Part shown: positions 29,513-39,081 of the stretch, in pieces
How positions within the stretch are numbered: position 1 is the first letter of the stretch
Layout of the letters: every line of letters starts with the position of its first letter
Assembly: GCA_963843595.1 (NCBI GenBank)
Contig: CAWJLG010000007.1
Coordinates: forward strand, 248,001 to 312,000
Source: CAIWHR01 sp963843595
Lineage (GTDB): Bacteria > Pseudomonadota > Gammaproteobacteria > Burkholderiales > Casimicrobiaceae
Direction of reading: 5' to 3'
DNA length: 64,000 bases
Position numbers and translations under genes: made by a program
The notes under the pieces: generated by a model
The model's input: the letters and a program-made list of their open reading frames with translations, nothing else
Told to the model about the DNA's origin: nothing
The model's database searches: none

Positions 29513-30463
29513 TCAGATCGGCAACATGCCGACCGCGCTTGCCGCGTTTTCGATCGGCACCGCGAAACCGATGCCGATGAATACGCGCTGGTCGCCCGGG
29601 TTGAGAATGCCGGTCACGATGCCGATGACCTCGCCTTCCATCGTGATCAGCGGTCCGCCCGAATTGCCGGGATTGGCCGCGGCGTCGAACTGGATCAGGT
29701 TGGTCAGGACCCGCTTGCCTTCGGGCGATCGGTATTCCCGCTGCAGACCCGAAATGACGCCCGACGAGACCGAGGGGCCGATGCCGAACGGAAAGCCGAC
29801 GGCCACCACCTTGTCGCCGGGGGCCAGGCCGGCCGTGGTGCGCAGCGTCGCCGCCGGAAGATCGTCGGGGAGTCTTTTCGCCTGGAGCACGGCGAGATCG
29901 TGCTCGGGCCGGACGCCGGTGATCTCGGCATCCGCCTCCAGCCCATCGGCGAAGTCGACCTGGATCCTTTCCGCGCCGACCACGACGTGCATGTTCGTAA
30001 GGATGACACCGGTGTCGACGATGACCACGCCGCTCCCCACGCCCTGCACGACGAACTCACCGTTCTTCTTTTCGCGCCCGAGGCCGCGCACCCGGACCAC
30101 CGAGCGGCGCACGGCCTCGTAGGCCTTCGCCTCGGGGGAGGGCAGCGGCACGTTCTCCAGTGTGTGCAGCACCGCGGCGTCGATGTCGTCCTGCGTGATC
30201 GGGCGCGGCGATGGCGACATCCTGGCATGGCCGGCAACGAGGGCCAGCACGAACAAGGCGCCCCCGATCAGCAGCAGCGGGCGCTCGTGGCGGAGGCAGA
30301 GATCGCGCAGTCGGTCGCGCAGCGGCATGCGTGCGTCGGGCGGGGCCGGTACCACGGACGCCGCGCCGCCAACGGCGGTGCTCGCTCCGTCGGCCGCGTG
30401 CGGGGACGGCGCGCCGCTCCTGTGCGCCCGGCCGGAACGGCTGTAGAGCGTGACCTTCTGCAT
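29513..30463 (-). CDS. Membrane-anchored S1C (DegP-like) serine protease without PDZ
   Basis: A 316-residue protein with a disordered N-terminal cytoplasmic region and one membrane helix (about 64-82; LLLIGGALFVLALVAGH). A trypsin-like domain follows with the triad His in TNMHVVV, Asp in EHDLAVL and Ser in NPGNSGGPL. The protein ends right after this domain, so the usual PDZ domain is missing. It is first in the operon with moxR, DUF58 and VWA genes. The neighbourhood suggests an envelope quality-control module. Confidence 0.9.
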   Translation of the reverse strand: MQKVTLYSRSGRAHRSGAPSPHAADGASTAVGGAASVVPAPPDARMPLRDRLRDLCLRHERPLLLIGGALFVLALVAGHARMSPSPRPITQDDIDAAVLHTLENVPLPSPEAKAYEAVRRSVVRVRGLGREKKNGEFVVQGVGSGVVIVDTGVILTNMHVVVGAERIQVDFADGLEADAEITGVRPEHDLAVLQAKRLPDDLPAATLRTTAGLAPGDKVVAVGFPFGIGPSVSSGVISGLQREYRSPEGKRVLTNLIQFDAAANPGNSGGPLITMEGEVIGIVTGILNPGDQRVFIGIGFAVPIENAASAVGMLPI

Positions 30464-30712
30464 CTGCGGACCACCATTGCGCGCACACGGCGGACGAGGG
30501 TCATGCGTCTGCGCGCGAGCGACGAGTCTACGATGCGACCGTGACGCCGTCTACGCCTCGTCCGCGTCGTCGCGCCCGGGCCGGTCCGTCGCCGGTCGAT
30601 GCACGGGATCCCCGGAAGGGCGGGACGCCGCGAGCAGCCGCGCGTCGCTCGACGCGGTGCGGGAAGCGTGCGGCGACCCGACGCGTCGGCGGCGAACTCC
30701 GTCGTCCCCACG

Positions 30713-31636
30713 TCAAGGCATGCCGAGCGCGCCCATCCCGATCCCGATCAGTATCGCCAGCGTGTAGACGGCAAACACCGCCGAGATGGTTCCCATCGCG
30801 GCGGCCTTGGTCGCATGCGAGAACCCGCGTTTGCGCATCGCAGTGAACTGTCGCCACGCGAACAGCGCGGCGGCGGCCAGTGGCACGAGCGCGCTTGCCG
30901 GGAGCACGGCGAGCGGAACGAGCGCGAAGGCGAGCGCCATCGTCAGTACGCCCTGCAGCGCGATCACTTGCGCCGCCCGCGCGTGACCGAGGACGATCGC
31001 GAGCGTGCGCCGTCCGGCGCGGGCGTCGCCTTCGACGTCGCAGGCATTGTTGACCGACAGGATGGTCGCGATCAGTGTGGTCGACGGCAACCCGAGCCAC
31101 AGGATTCGTGCATCCGGGGCGGCGCCCTGGACGTACGCCGAGACGGCGATCAGCACGAGCCCGAGCAAGCCGCCGGCGAAGATCTCTCCGACCGGCAGGC
31201 GGGCGATCGGAAGCGGCCCTGCGCTGTAGAGAATCCCCACCAGCATGCATGCCGCGCCGACCGGCACGACGCGCCAGTCGACGAGCGCACCGATGGCGAG
31301 CCCGCAGGCCGCGGCCAGCGCGAACATCAGCCACCCGATCGCGAACGCGATCCGCGGCTCGATGCCGCGCTGCACCAGCGCCTTCCACTTCTCGACATCG
31401 GTGTCCACGGTGTCCACGCCGCGCAGAAAGTCGTAGTACGTGTTGAACGCGGTCGTGCCCATGTCCACGAACAGCGTGGCCAGGAGCATCAGCCCGAACC
31501 GGCCCGGCGCGAATGCGTGCGTCGACAGGAACGCGTAGGCGGTGCCGATTGCGAGCGACGAGACGCTGACGATCTTGGTGCGGATGTCCACGATCTGCAG
31601 GACATCGAGCGCGGTGATCCGCGAGCTGGAGGTCAT
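30713..31636 (-). CDS. UbiA-superfamily prenyltransferase, MenA-like
   Basis: A 307-residue integral membrane enzyme with about eight helices. The first prenyl-diphosphate motif is NTYYDFLRGVDTVDTD, and the second is NNACDVEGDARAGRRTLAIV. Both resemble MenA (1,4-dihydroxy-2-naphthoate polyprenyltransferase, NDYYDYKKGVDT-like). The canonical first Asp is replaced by Thr in the NT pair, so another aromatic acceptor is possible. The start MTSSSRITALDV is preceded by CGCGAGCTGG-type GC sequence, and the ribosome site is weak. No other men or ubi gene is seen in the window. Confidence 0.82.
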   Translation of the reverse strand: MTSSSRITALDVLQIVDIRTKIVSVSSLAIGTAYAFLSTHAFAPGRFGLMLLATLFVDMGTTAFNTYYDFLRGVDTVDTDVEKWKALVQRGIEPRIAFAIGWLMFALAAACGLAIGALVDWRVVPVGAACMLVGILYSAGPLPIARLPVGEIFAGGLLGLVLIAVSAYVQGAAPDARILWLGLPSTTLIATILSVNNACDVEGDARAGRRTLAIVLGHARAAQVIALQGVLTMALAFALVPLAVLPASALVPLAAAALFAWRQFTAMRKRGFSHATKAAAMGTISAVFAVYTLAILIGIGMGALGMP

Positions 31637-31790
31637 GGAGCGACGGGGCGCCGCGCGTGCCGGCGGTCGCGACCGGCGACGAGGCAGACGAGCGATCGGA
31701 GTGTGCGGCCTCCGGCGACGTCCGCGCCACGGCTGCGGCGCCGGGCAACGCGCGCGGACCGGCGCCGATCGCCTCGCGATGCGGTCACGC

Positions 31791-32717
31791 TCATCGCCAC
31801 GGGAACTCGGGCGGGAGCGCGCACCCGACCGCCTCCCGCCGCACGCGCGCCCAGAATTCGCGGACCTTGGTTCGCACGACGTGCGTCTCCATCCCCAGTA
31901 CGCGGAAGGCGAGGCCCGAATCGTCCGGCAGCCGGGTAGCACCCGCCGCCCACCCGGCTTCGAGATCGACCGTCGCCGCCGTTGCCGAATACACCGCCTC
32001 GGAGACCGCGCGGGGCGCCAGCAGGATCACGTTGGCGAACACGTCGAAGGGCCCCATGATGCCGGCCCGGCGGACATCCACACGCTGCGGCTCGATGAGC
32101 AGACGCTCGTCGAACAGCGCCCTTCCGTCCGGGCGCTCCGCGCGCAGTGCGAGCGACAGGAGATCGTACTCGAACAGTTCGCCCCCGCGATGGTGCTTGC
32201 GGCCGGGCATGACGATTTCCGCGTAGAGCATCGTCGCCGCAGCGTCGACGCGGACGCGGGTGCGGCTCACGAAACGGGAATGCCGGTAGGGGATCAGCGC
32301 CTCGGGCAGGTATTCGAGATACGCGCCGGGACCGAGGTTGATCTCCTGCGTCTGCGACGCAAAGTTTGCATCCATCTCCTGGAGCCGCGTCGCGCCCTGC
32401 GTGGTGACGTGCGCCCGCGCATCGCGGCCGAGCGCGATCGCGACCTCGAGGCGATCTCCCTGCAGCACGCCGCCCGACGTCGAGCACACGAACACGCAGG
32501 GGAGATCCGGCATCGCCTCGTCCCAGTAGAGCGCCTGCTGGACCAGCAGCGGCGCCTGGCGGTAGAGGTCGGCCAGCACGGTCCGGTCGCCGCGGCGCTC
32601 GAAGCCGAGCCGAAGACGCCCGACCTTGCCCGGCGCCGCGGCGGGCAGCTGCCGCGGTTGATCCTGGTAGCGAAGGAGTTCGGGGGCCCTGTCGATGGCT
32701 CCCGGCGAACGGTTCAC
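31791..32717 (-). CDS. ureD: Urease accessory protein UreD
   Basis: Scaffold that binds the urease apoprotein and recruits UreF-UreG for nickel delivery. The 308-residue protein shows RLRLGFERRGDRTVLADLYR, PCVFVCSTSGGVLQGDRLEV, VTTQGATRLQEMD and YLEYLPEALIPYRHSRF, all UreD hallmarks. It starts at GTG and overlaps the ureG stop by four bases (GTGA), so it is translationally coupled. It is the last gene of the cluster, whereas ureD is often first. Confidence 0.94.
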   Translation of the reverse strand: MNRSPGAIDRAPELLRYQDQPRQLPAAAPGKVGRLRLGFERRGDRTVLADLYRQAPLLVQQALYWDEAMPDLPCVFVCSTSGGVLQGDRLEVAIALGRDARAHVTTQGATRLQEMDANFASQTQEINLGPGAYLEYLPEALIPYRHSRFVSRTRVRVDAAATMLYAEIVMPGRKHHRGGELFEYDLLSLALRAERPDGRALFDERLLIEPQRVDVRRAGIMGPFDVFANVILLAPRAVSEAVYSATAATVDLEAGWAAGATRLPDDSGLAFRVLGMETHVVRTKVREFWARVRREAVGCALPPEFPWR

Positions 32718-33355
32718 CTCACCGCCTGCGGCTCGAGGTCGAGATCGAACAGCACGAGATCGCGGATCAACGCGACGAGCTCGGGTATGCCCTCGCCGGT
32801 CTTGCAGTTGGTGAACAGGAACGGCTTCCTGCCGCGCATCCGCCGCGAATCCTGCTCCATGACGTCGAGGCTCGCCCCGACGTAGGGCGCGAGGTCGGTC
32901 TTGTTGATGACGAGGATGTCGGACTGGCAGATGCCGGGGCCGTTCTTGCGCGGAATCTTGTCGCCGGCGGCGACGTCGATGACGTAGATGAAGAAGTCGA
33001 CAAGGGCCGGGCTGAACGTGAGCGTCAGGTTGTCGCCGCCGCTTTCGATCAGCACGACGTCGCTCTCCGGGAAGCGCGCCTCCATCTCCTCGACCGCGGC
33101 GAGATTCATCGACGGATCCTCGCGCACGGCCGTGTGCGGACACGCGCCCGTCTCCACGCCCAGGATCTTCTCCTCGACGAGGATGCCCTTCAGCGTGCGC
33201 TGCACGTGCTTCGCGTCCTCGGTCGTGACGACGTCGTTGGTGATGATCAGCACCTTGACGCCCATGTCGATGAACACCGGCGTGATCGCCTCGATGATGG
33301 CGGTCTTGCCGGAGCCCACCGGGCCGCCGATGCCGATTCGGGTGATCTTCTTCAT
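32714..33355 (-). CDS. ureG: Urease accessory GTPase UreG
   Basis: SIMIBI-class GTPase driving nickel insertion into urease. The 213 residues carry the P-loop GPVGSGKT (11-18), and the nickel-binding Cys-Pro-His in ETGACPHTAVRED. They also have LIESGGDNLT and the guanine motif VINKTDL. Length is standard. It sits 27 bases after ureF. Confidence 0.97.
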   Translation of the reverse strand: MKKITRIGIGGPVGSGKTAIIEAITPVFIDMGVKVLIITNDVVTTEDAKHVQRTLKGILVEEKILGVETGACPHTAVREDPSMNLAAVEEMEARFPESDVVLIESGGDNLTLTFSPALVDFFIYVIDVAAGDKIPRKNGPGICQSDILVINKTDLAPYVGASLDVMEQDSRRMRGRKPFLFTNCKTGEGIPELVALIRDLVLFDLDLEPQAVR

Positions 33356-33382
33356 TCGGTCTCCGTCCCGCAGCCCGCGGAT

Positions 33383-34078
33383 TCAGTTCATGAACAGTCT
33401 GACGTGCGCCTTGACGTGGTGCGCCGCAAGTACATCGGCCAATGGCGCGAACGAGCACATGTCGTCGAGGGTTGCCGCTTCGATGCGCGCGAAATCGTCG
33501 GCGGCACACGCGCTCAGTCGAAACAGCAGCGCCTGAGTGTCGAGGTGGCTTACGCGCATCAGGCGCAATGCCGCGCCCAGCATCAGCGAGGCGATGCCGT
33601 ATTGCTGGGTGGCAAAGGCGTCACGCGCAGGCAGCCCGAGGTGCGCGAAGGCGACCGCGACGCCGGCAGGATAGGTGCCGGGAGTCTCGCCCGCGCGAAT
33701 GGCGTCGAGCCAGCGGTCGATGGGAGACGGCCCCAGCACGCGCTGCGCGAGTTCGGCAAACTTCTTGCCCATCCGCGTGCTCATCGCGCGCTGCTCCTCG
33801 GCGGGCTTGCGCCGCAGCGCGGCACGGTCGGCGTCGATCACCGTCGACAAGTCGGCCGTCATCGCGGCCCGGTGCGCGACGACGAGCGCAACGCCGTCGC
33901 CGCTTGCGGCCTGCGCCAGCGCCGTGCGGACGAACGCTTCCAGCGAATCGACGTCGACGACGATGCCCGTCTGCACGGCCGACTCGAGGCCGTTGGAGAA
34001 CGCAAACGCGCCGACCGGCAGCGTCGAGTCCCCGAACTGCAGGACGCGCATCAGCTCGACGATGCCGGAAGCGGTCAT
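33383..34078 (-). CDS. ureF: Urease accessory protein UreF
   Basis: All-helical protein that gates UreG action on the UreD-urease complex. It has 231 residues with LMRVLQFGDSTLPVGAFAFSNGLE at the start, then RMGKKFAELAQRVLG and PAGVAVAFAHLGLPARDAF. The start MTASGIVEL was chosen for family agreement; it lies 19 bases past the ureE stop. Confidence 0.94.
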   Translation of the reverse strand: MTASGIVELMRVLQFGDSTLPVGAFAFSNGLESAVQTGIVVDVDSLEAFVRTALAQAASGDGVALVVAHRAAMTADLSTVIDADRAALRRKPAEEQRAMSTRMGKKFAELAQRVLGPSPIDRWLDAIRAGETPGTYPAGVAVAFAHLGLPARDAFATQQYGIASLMLGAALRLMRVSHLDTQALLFRLSACAADDFARIEAATLDDMCSFAPLADVLAAHHVKAHVRLFMN

Positions 34079-34097
34079 GGCGTGCGGCGCACAGGCG

Positions 34098-34880
34098 TCA
34101 GTGATCGTGCTTGTGCGGGGCGAAATTGCCGTGCAGCTCCGCATGCCCGTGGTCGGTCCCGGTGGTGCCGTCGTGCGGGTGGCGATGGGCGTGGGTGTGC
34201 GCGTGGTCATGCTCGGTGCCGTCCGCGTGCCGGTGCGAGTGCGCGTGGGCGTGGTCATGGGCCTCGGCCGTGGCGTCGACATCGACGCGGGCCACGCTCT
34301 GGTCCGGTGCAGGCGCCGGCAGCACGTCGTGCACATGAGTGTGCGGCGTCGCGTCGGCGCCGCCGAACAGCCGTCGCGACTCGTGCGGTGCGAGATACGG
34401 GATCACGTCGGCGCCTGGCACGAACTCCCACGCGATCCCCTCGAAATGGTGCGTTCGCATCACCGACGCCATCACCTTGCGATCGACGGTCAGCGGCACA
34501 TAGACGCGCGTGCCCTTCACGACTGCCGGCCAATGCTGGTTGCCGAGCGCGTGCCCGAGCTCGAAGCCGTTGCGCAGGATGGCGTCCGGCGTCGCACGTA
34601 CGGTCCGGGCAAGGTCGATGATCATGACTTCCTTGAGCGTGATGCGGGCGACACACGCGATGCGCGTGGCGTCGTCCATCCACAGCACGTCGCCGTCGCG
34701 CAAGTGCGTGTTGCGCGGCAGCGAGACGGCGAGCTCCAGACCGCCTTCGGTTTCCTTGCGCAGCCGGTTCTTCTGCGCCTCCCATTGGTCGAGCGCGAAG
34801 GCGTCGATCGCAAAGCCCGCGAGCCGGTCGCGCCAATCCGGCGCGCCGAGGTTGCCCAGAATCGCTTCGACTAGAATCAT
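34098..34880 (-). CDS. ureE: Urease accessory nickel chaperone UreE
   Basis: Dimeric metallochaperone giving nickel to UreG. The N-terminal peptide-binding and metal domains (about 1-150) include LELAVSLPRNTHLRDGDVLW, GFELGHALGNQHWP and the copper/nickel His in MRTHHFEGI. A long C-terminal tail (about 180-260) is very rich in histidine (HAHAHSHRHADG, HAHTHAHRHPHDG) and should store or buffer nickel. The start ATG lies behind GGGAG; a GTG one codon upstream is a possible alternative. Confidence 0.94.
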   Translation of the reverse strand: MILVEAILGNLGAPDWRDRLAGFAIDAFALDQWEAQKNRLRKETEGGLELAVSLPRNTHLRDGDVLWMDDATRIACVARITLKEVMIIDLARTVRATPDAILRNGFELGHALGNQHWPAVVKGTRVYVPLTVDRKVMASVMRTHHFEGIAWEFVPGADVIPYLAPHESRRLFGGADATPHTHVHDVLPAPAPDQSVARVDVDATAEAHDHAHAHSHRHADGTEHDHAHTHAHRHPHDGTTGTDHGHAELHGNFAPHKHDH

Positions 34881-35024
34881 CACCCACTCCCTTGCACGTT
34901 GCGGCGGTCGGCCTGACCGTCCGCGGGCAGGCCGCCGGCTCCCTGCTGCATCGTCCGTCCGAGGTCACGCGGGCGCACCGTGCCCTGCCACGACGCACGG
35001 GCGTCCGACCTGTGCCCGCGACGC

Positions 35025-36744
35025 CTAGCTGAAAAAGTACAGCTGATTGAGCGCAATCGACTTGGCCGGTGCGACAGTCGCATGGACGCCGTCCACCGTG
35101 ACCGCGAAGGTCTCCGGATTCACCTCGATGCGCGGCGTGGCACCATTGCGGACCATGTCGCCCTTGGATACGGTTCGCGTCCGATAGACCGGCTGCACCT
35201 CGCGCTCCAGTCCATACCGCTCCTGGATGCCACGCTCGAAGGCCGCTTTCGACGTGAACGTGACGCAGGTCTTCGGCAACGCTGTGCCAAACGCCCCGAA
35301 CATCGGGCGGTAGCGCACCGGCTGCGGCGTGGGCAGCGATGCATTCGGATCGCCCATCAGCGCCCAGTTGATCATGCCGCCCTTGATGACGAGCTTCGGC
35401 TTCGCGCCGAAGAACGCCGGTTCCCAGAGGACGAGGTCGGCCATCTTGCCCACCTCGATCGAGCCGAGCAGGTGGCTGATGCCGTGCGTGAGCGCCGGAT
35501 TGATCGTCACTTTCGCGACGTAGCGCAGCACGCGGAAGTTGTCGTGGCCGGGGCCGTCCTCGGGGAGCTTGCCGCGCCCCGCCTTCATCGCGTCGGCGGT
35601 CTGGATGGTGCGCAGCCAGGTCTCGCCGATCCGGCCCATGGCCTGCGAGTCGCTGGAGATCATCGACAGCACGCCCATGTCGTGCAGCACGTTTTCAGCC
35701 GCGATGGTTTCGGCCCGCACGCGGCTTTCCGAAAACGCGACGTCGGACGGAATCCGCGGGCTCAGGTTGTGGCAGACCATGATCATGTCGAACAGTTCGG
35801 CCTGCGAATTGATGCCGTAGGGGAGCGTGGGGTTCGTCGAGCTCGGCAGCACGTTGGGCAGCGCGGCGACGCGGATGATGTCCGGCGCATGGCCGCCGCC
35901 CGCGCCCTCGGTGTGGTAGGTGTGGATCGTCCGGCCCTCGAACGCGGCGATCGTCTGCTCGACGAAGCCGGATTCGTTGAGCGTGTCGGTGTGGATCGCG
36001 ACCTGCACGTCGTAGTCGTCGGCCACGCTCAACGCGGCGCGGATCACCGCCGGCGTGGTTCCCCAGTCCTCGTGGCATCTTGAAGCCGGCGGCGCCGGCT
36101 TCCACCTGCTCGACCAGCGGCGCGTGGCCGCTCGAGTTGCCCTTGCCCAGGAAGCCGAAGTTCACCGGCAGGTTCTCGACCGCGCGCATCATCATCTCGA
36201 TGTTCCACGGTCCGGACGTGATCGTCGTGCCGTTGGTGCCGTCGGTGGGTCCGACGCCGCCGCCGAACAGCGTCGTGATGCCGTTGGACAGCGCGGCGTG
36301 CACCTGCTGCGGCGAGATGTAGTGGACGTGGGCGTCGATGCCGGCGGCGGTGAGAATCAGATGTTCGGCGGTGATTGCGTCGGTGGCCGGGCCGACGGCA
36401 AGCGCCGGTGTCACGCCGTCCATCGTGGCGGGATTGCCGGCCTTGCCGATGCCGCAGATCCGGCCGTTCTTGATGCCGACGTCGGCCTTCACGACGCCGA
36501 GCACGGCGTCGAGGATCGTCACATTGGTGATGACGAGGTCAGGCGCGCCGCCCTGGCTCGTCAGCTGGTTGTCCATCCCCATGCCGTCGCGCAGCGTCTT
36601 GCCGCCGCCGTAGACCGCCTCGTCGCCGAGGCTGCGCAGATCCTTCTCGATCTCCACGTAGAGGTCGGTATCACCCAGCCGTATCCGGTCGCCGGTGGTC
36701 GCGCCGAACAGATCCGCGTACTGCTTTCTCGAAATCTTCGCCAT
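35025..36744 (-). CDS. ureC: Urease alpha subunit, one-base frameshift
   Basis: Catalytic subunit of the nickel urease (urea to ammonia and carbamate). The first half has IDAHVHYISPQQ (nickel His pair). The second half has HTYHTEGAGGGHAPDI, the flap MVCHNLSPRIPSDVAF (active-site Cys) and SSDSQAMGR. The frame breaks at 36074-36075, where an extra C turns GFKMHEDWG (the carbamylated-lysine motif) into GFKMPRGLG. Deleting it restores one protein of about 572 residues, the normal size. As ureA, B, D, E, F and G are all intact, a sequencing error is likelier than loss of function. Confidence 0.95.
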
Positions 36745-36808
36745 GTCGGCCTTGTGCTGTCGCTGTTTCCGGGGGCTGTGCGGTCGCGCTTCGGGGATCA
36801 GCGCAGGA

Positions 36809-37249
36809 TCATTTGCCGTGCCGCGGCTTCGACGGCGGCGTGACGGCGTTGCGGAATCCGGCCGCCGTTGCGCGGCGCAGCGCCTCATCGAGCCGCGGCC
36901 GGTAGCCCTGGTTGCCCTCGCCGCCGGTCCATCCGTCGACGAGATTGTTGAACCCGAACGCGCGCCGATTGCCGCCGAAGGGAACCAGCGTGACGACTTT
37001 CTCGTCGCCCGGCTCGAAGCGGATGCCGGTCGACGCCGGGATGTCGAGCCGCATCCCGAACGCCTTCGCGCGGTCGAATTCGAGCGCCGGGTTGGTCTCG
37101 AAGAAGTGGAAGTGCGACCCGACCTGGATCGGCCGGTCGCCCGTGTTGCGCACGGTGACGATTACCGTCGGTCGGCCGGCGTTGATCTCGACCGGCGCTT
37201 CCGCCAGGACGAGTCCGCCGACCTTGGCGGCGGGTTTCGCGGTGGGCAT
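36809..37249 (-). CDS. ureB: Urease beta subunit
   Basis: Structural subunit of the (ABC)3 urease. The start MPTAKPAAKVGGLVL follows GAGAGGTC. The 146 residues include VRNTGDRPIQVGSHFHFFE, RLDIPASTGIRFEPGDEK and VPFGGNRRAFGFNNLVDG, the standard core. The C-terminus (about 118-146) is slightly longer than the usual 100-110 residue subunit. Confidence 0.97.
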   Translation of the reverse strand: MPTAKPAAKVGGLVLAEAPVEINAGRPTVIVTVRNTGDRPIQVGSHFHFFETNPALEFDRAKAFGMRLDIPASTGIRFEPGDEKVVTLVPFGGNRRAFGFNNLVDGWTGGEGNQGYRPRLDEALRRATAAGFRNAVTPPSKPRHGK

Positions 37250-37281
37250 CGAGGACCTCTCTGGTCGGGCGCGGCGCGTGC

Positions 37282-37584
37282 TCACTGGATCGGCGCGTGC
37301 ACGGTGACAAGCCGGCTGCCGTCGGTGAACACGGCTTCGACCTGAACGTAGGGAATCATGTCCGGTACGCCGTCCATGACGTCCGAAGCCGTGAGCACCG
37401 TTCGCGCATCGGCCATCACCTGCTCGAGCGTCTTGCCCTCGCGCGCGCCGTCGAGCGCCGCGGCCGAGATCACCGCAACCGCCTCCGGATGGTTGAGCTT
37501 GATGCCCTTGGCCTTACGCTTCAGCGCGACTTCGGCCATCATGTAGATGATGAGCTTGTCGAATTCCCGGGGTGTGAGGTGCAC
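37282..37584 (-). CDS. ureA: Urease gamma subunit
   Basis: A 100-residue structural subunit with HLTPREFDKLIIYMMAEVA, IKLNHPEAVAVISAAALDGA and MIPYVQVEAVFTDGSRLVT, near-identical in layout to other gamma subunits. Translation starts at GTG behind AAGGGA. It is the first gene of the seven-gene cluster, so the cluster promoter should lie just to its right. Confidence 0.97.
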   Translation of the reverse strand: MHLTPREFDKLIIYMMAEVALKRKAKGIKLNHPEAVAVISAAALDGAREGKTLEQVMADARTVLTASDVMDGVPDMIPYVQVEAVFTDGSRLVTVHAPIQ

Positions 37585-37972
37585 GTGCTTTCCCTTGGCA
37601 AGGCGTTGGCGCGCCGTCCGGCCGGAAGGTTCGCCCGAGCCGCCGCGGTGACCGCGGCGGGACACGTTTGCCGACGCCCGCAGGTCAGTATGGCGAACCG
37701 TCGATGGCGTCGCAACCGGTTGCACGAATAGGGAACGTGGTGCACGCGATGCCCGGATCTGGTGCGCGCCGCGTGGCTGCCCGACATCGAACATGCGCGA
37801 CGATCCCGGTCCGCAATGCTCGGCCGATGTGTGCTCATCATCATGGCCGCGGTCGGCGGATTCGACGGTGCGCCCGCGTTGGCGGCGGCGACGTAATCGC
37901 GGCGGTTGCGCATTCCGGTTCCTTGGCGAATAATGACAGCGTCATACTCTGCCATCCACCGAAAGGAATGCC
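37585..37972. other. Intergenic region between ureA and bactofilin
   Basis: The two flanking genes are divergent, so both promoters lie here. I see no supportable gene. ACGTGCTTTCCCTTGG at about 37583-37598 is the complement of the ureA ribosome site. GAAAGGAATGCC at about 37960-37971 is the bactofilin ribosome site. I could not identify an NtrC or sigma-54 box with confidence. Confidence 0.45.
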
Positions 37973-38650
37973 ATGTTCACCCTCGGACGCCGCGACCGCC
38001 CCGCCGACACCAAGGAGGGCCCCAAACCGGCCCTCAAGCCCGCGCTCTATGATCCCCCGGGCGCGCTCTCCAAGCCGGGAGCCGGAACGCCGGTACGCCC
38101 CGGTACCGGAATGCCGGCGTACGGGCGTGACGTGCCTCCGGCGGCGCCCGCCGTCCCCGCGCCTCCCGCCCCCGTGCTCACCGATCGGGTCGCGACCACG
38201 CCGGCCCCGGCGGCTGCGCCGGCAGCCGCGGGCGACGCGGCGGCACGCGGCAGCAAGCTTTCGGTCGGCCTCAACATCAAGCTCAACGGCGTCGAGGTTT
38301 CGGACTGCGACGTCCTCGTGATCGAGGGTCACGTCGAGGCGACGGTCCACAGCAAGGCAATGGAGATTGCGGAACCGGGGACCCTCAAGGGCACCGCGCT
38401 CATCGACGTTGCCGAAATTCATGGCGTGTTCAGCGGCGATCTCACGGCGCGCACCCGCCTGGTGGTCCACGGCACCGGGCGCGTCTCGGGAACGATCCGC
38501 TACGGCAAGCTGATCGTCGCCGAAGGCGGGGAACTGAGCGGGGACGTGCGGCGGCTCGACGACGTCGAAACGCCCGTCGTGCCGGCCCGCGCGGCGACGG
38601 CCGGGACTCACGTGCCGCTTGGACCCGAACCTCGGCTGCGCGGCGCCTGA
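37973..38650 (+). CDS. Bactofilin family cytoskeletal protein
   Basis: A 225-residue polymer-forming protein. A long Pro/Ala-rich N-terminal region (about 1-95) precedes the bactofilin beta-helix (about 96-200). The latter is a run of short repeats such as CDVLVIEGHVEATVHSKAME, LIDVAEIHGVFSGDLTA and IRYGKLIVAEGGELSGDV. Family members form filaments that localise wall or envelope enzymes. It is a single gene. Confidence 0.9.
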   Translation: MFTLGRRDRPADTKEGPKPALKPALYDPPGALSKPGAGTPVRPGTGMPAYGRDVPPAAPAVPAPPAPVLTDRVATTPAPAAAPAAAGDAAARGSKLSVGLNIKLNGVEVSDCDVLVIEGHVEATVHSKAMEIAEPGTLKGTALIDVAEIHGVFSGDLTARTRLVVHGTGRVSGTIRYGKLIVAEGGELSGDVRRLDDVETPVVPARAATAGTHVPLGPEPRLRGA

Positions 38651-38757
38651 CGCACCAGGTCGGCAGCCCGGGTGGCCCGGTATCCGCGGGCCGCGCATTT
38701 CCTCGGCCAACCGCCGGGACCCATGCCGTGAACGCGGGCGAGCTTCGCCGCGTGGCT

Positions 38758-39081
38758 CTATGGGTCGGACGGCAGCTCGCGCTTCGCGCCGAAGCGCTTT
38801 TCGGTAAGCCGCTCGACGAGGACGCGTTCGCAAACCTTGAACAGCAGGAAAAAGAGGATGCTGAGATAGGCCGATCCGATCAGATCGACGAGCTGCTCCA
38901 ACGCGCCATCCTCGATCACCATGAGGCCGTACTGCAGAAACAGCTCGATGTTCGCCTTGAGCAGCACGAACAGGTTCACCGACGTGAAGCCGAAAAGCAG
39001 AAAGAACACCCCCATGAGCACGAACGTCAGCCACGAATGCCGGTACAGGAAGTCGAGCCAGGCGCGCGGGATGTAAGCCAT
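38758..39081 (-). CDS. Small membrane protein with two or more helices
   Basis: A 107-residue protein starting MAYIPRAWLDF. Helices lie at about 12-36 (SWLTFVLMGVFFLLFGFTSVN) and 66-86 (LIGSAYLSILFFLLFKVCERV), with an amphipathic stretch between them. The end is a basic cytosolic tail (LTEKRFGAKRELP). I do not recognise the family. The hydrophobic pattern and the sharp start support a real gene. Confidence 0.68.
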   Translation of the reverse strand: MAYIPRAWLDFLYRHSWLTFVLMGVFFLLFGFTSVNLFVLLKANIELFLQYGLMVIEDGALEQLVDLIGSAYLSILFFLLFKVCERVLVERLTEKRFGAKRELPSDP

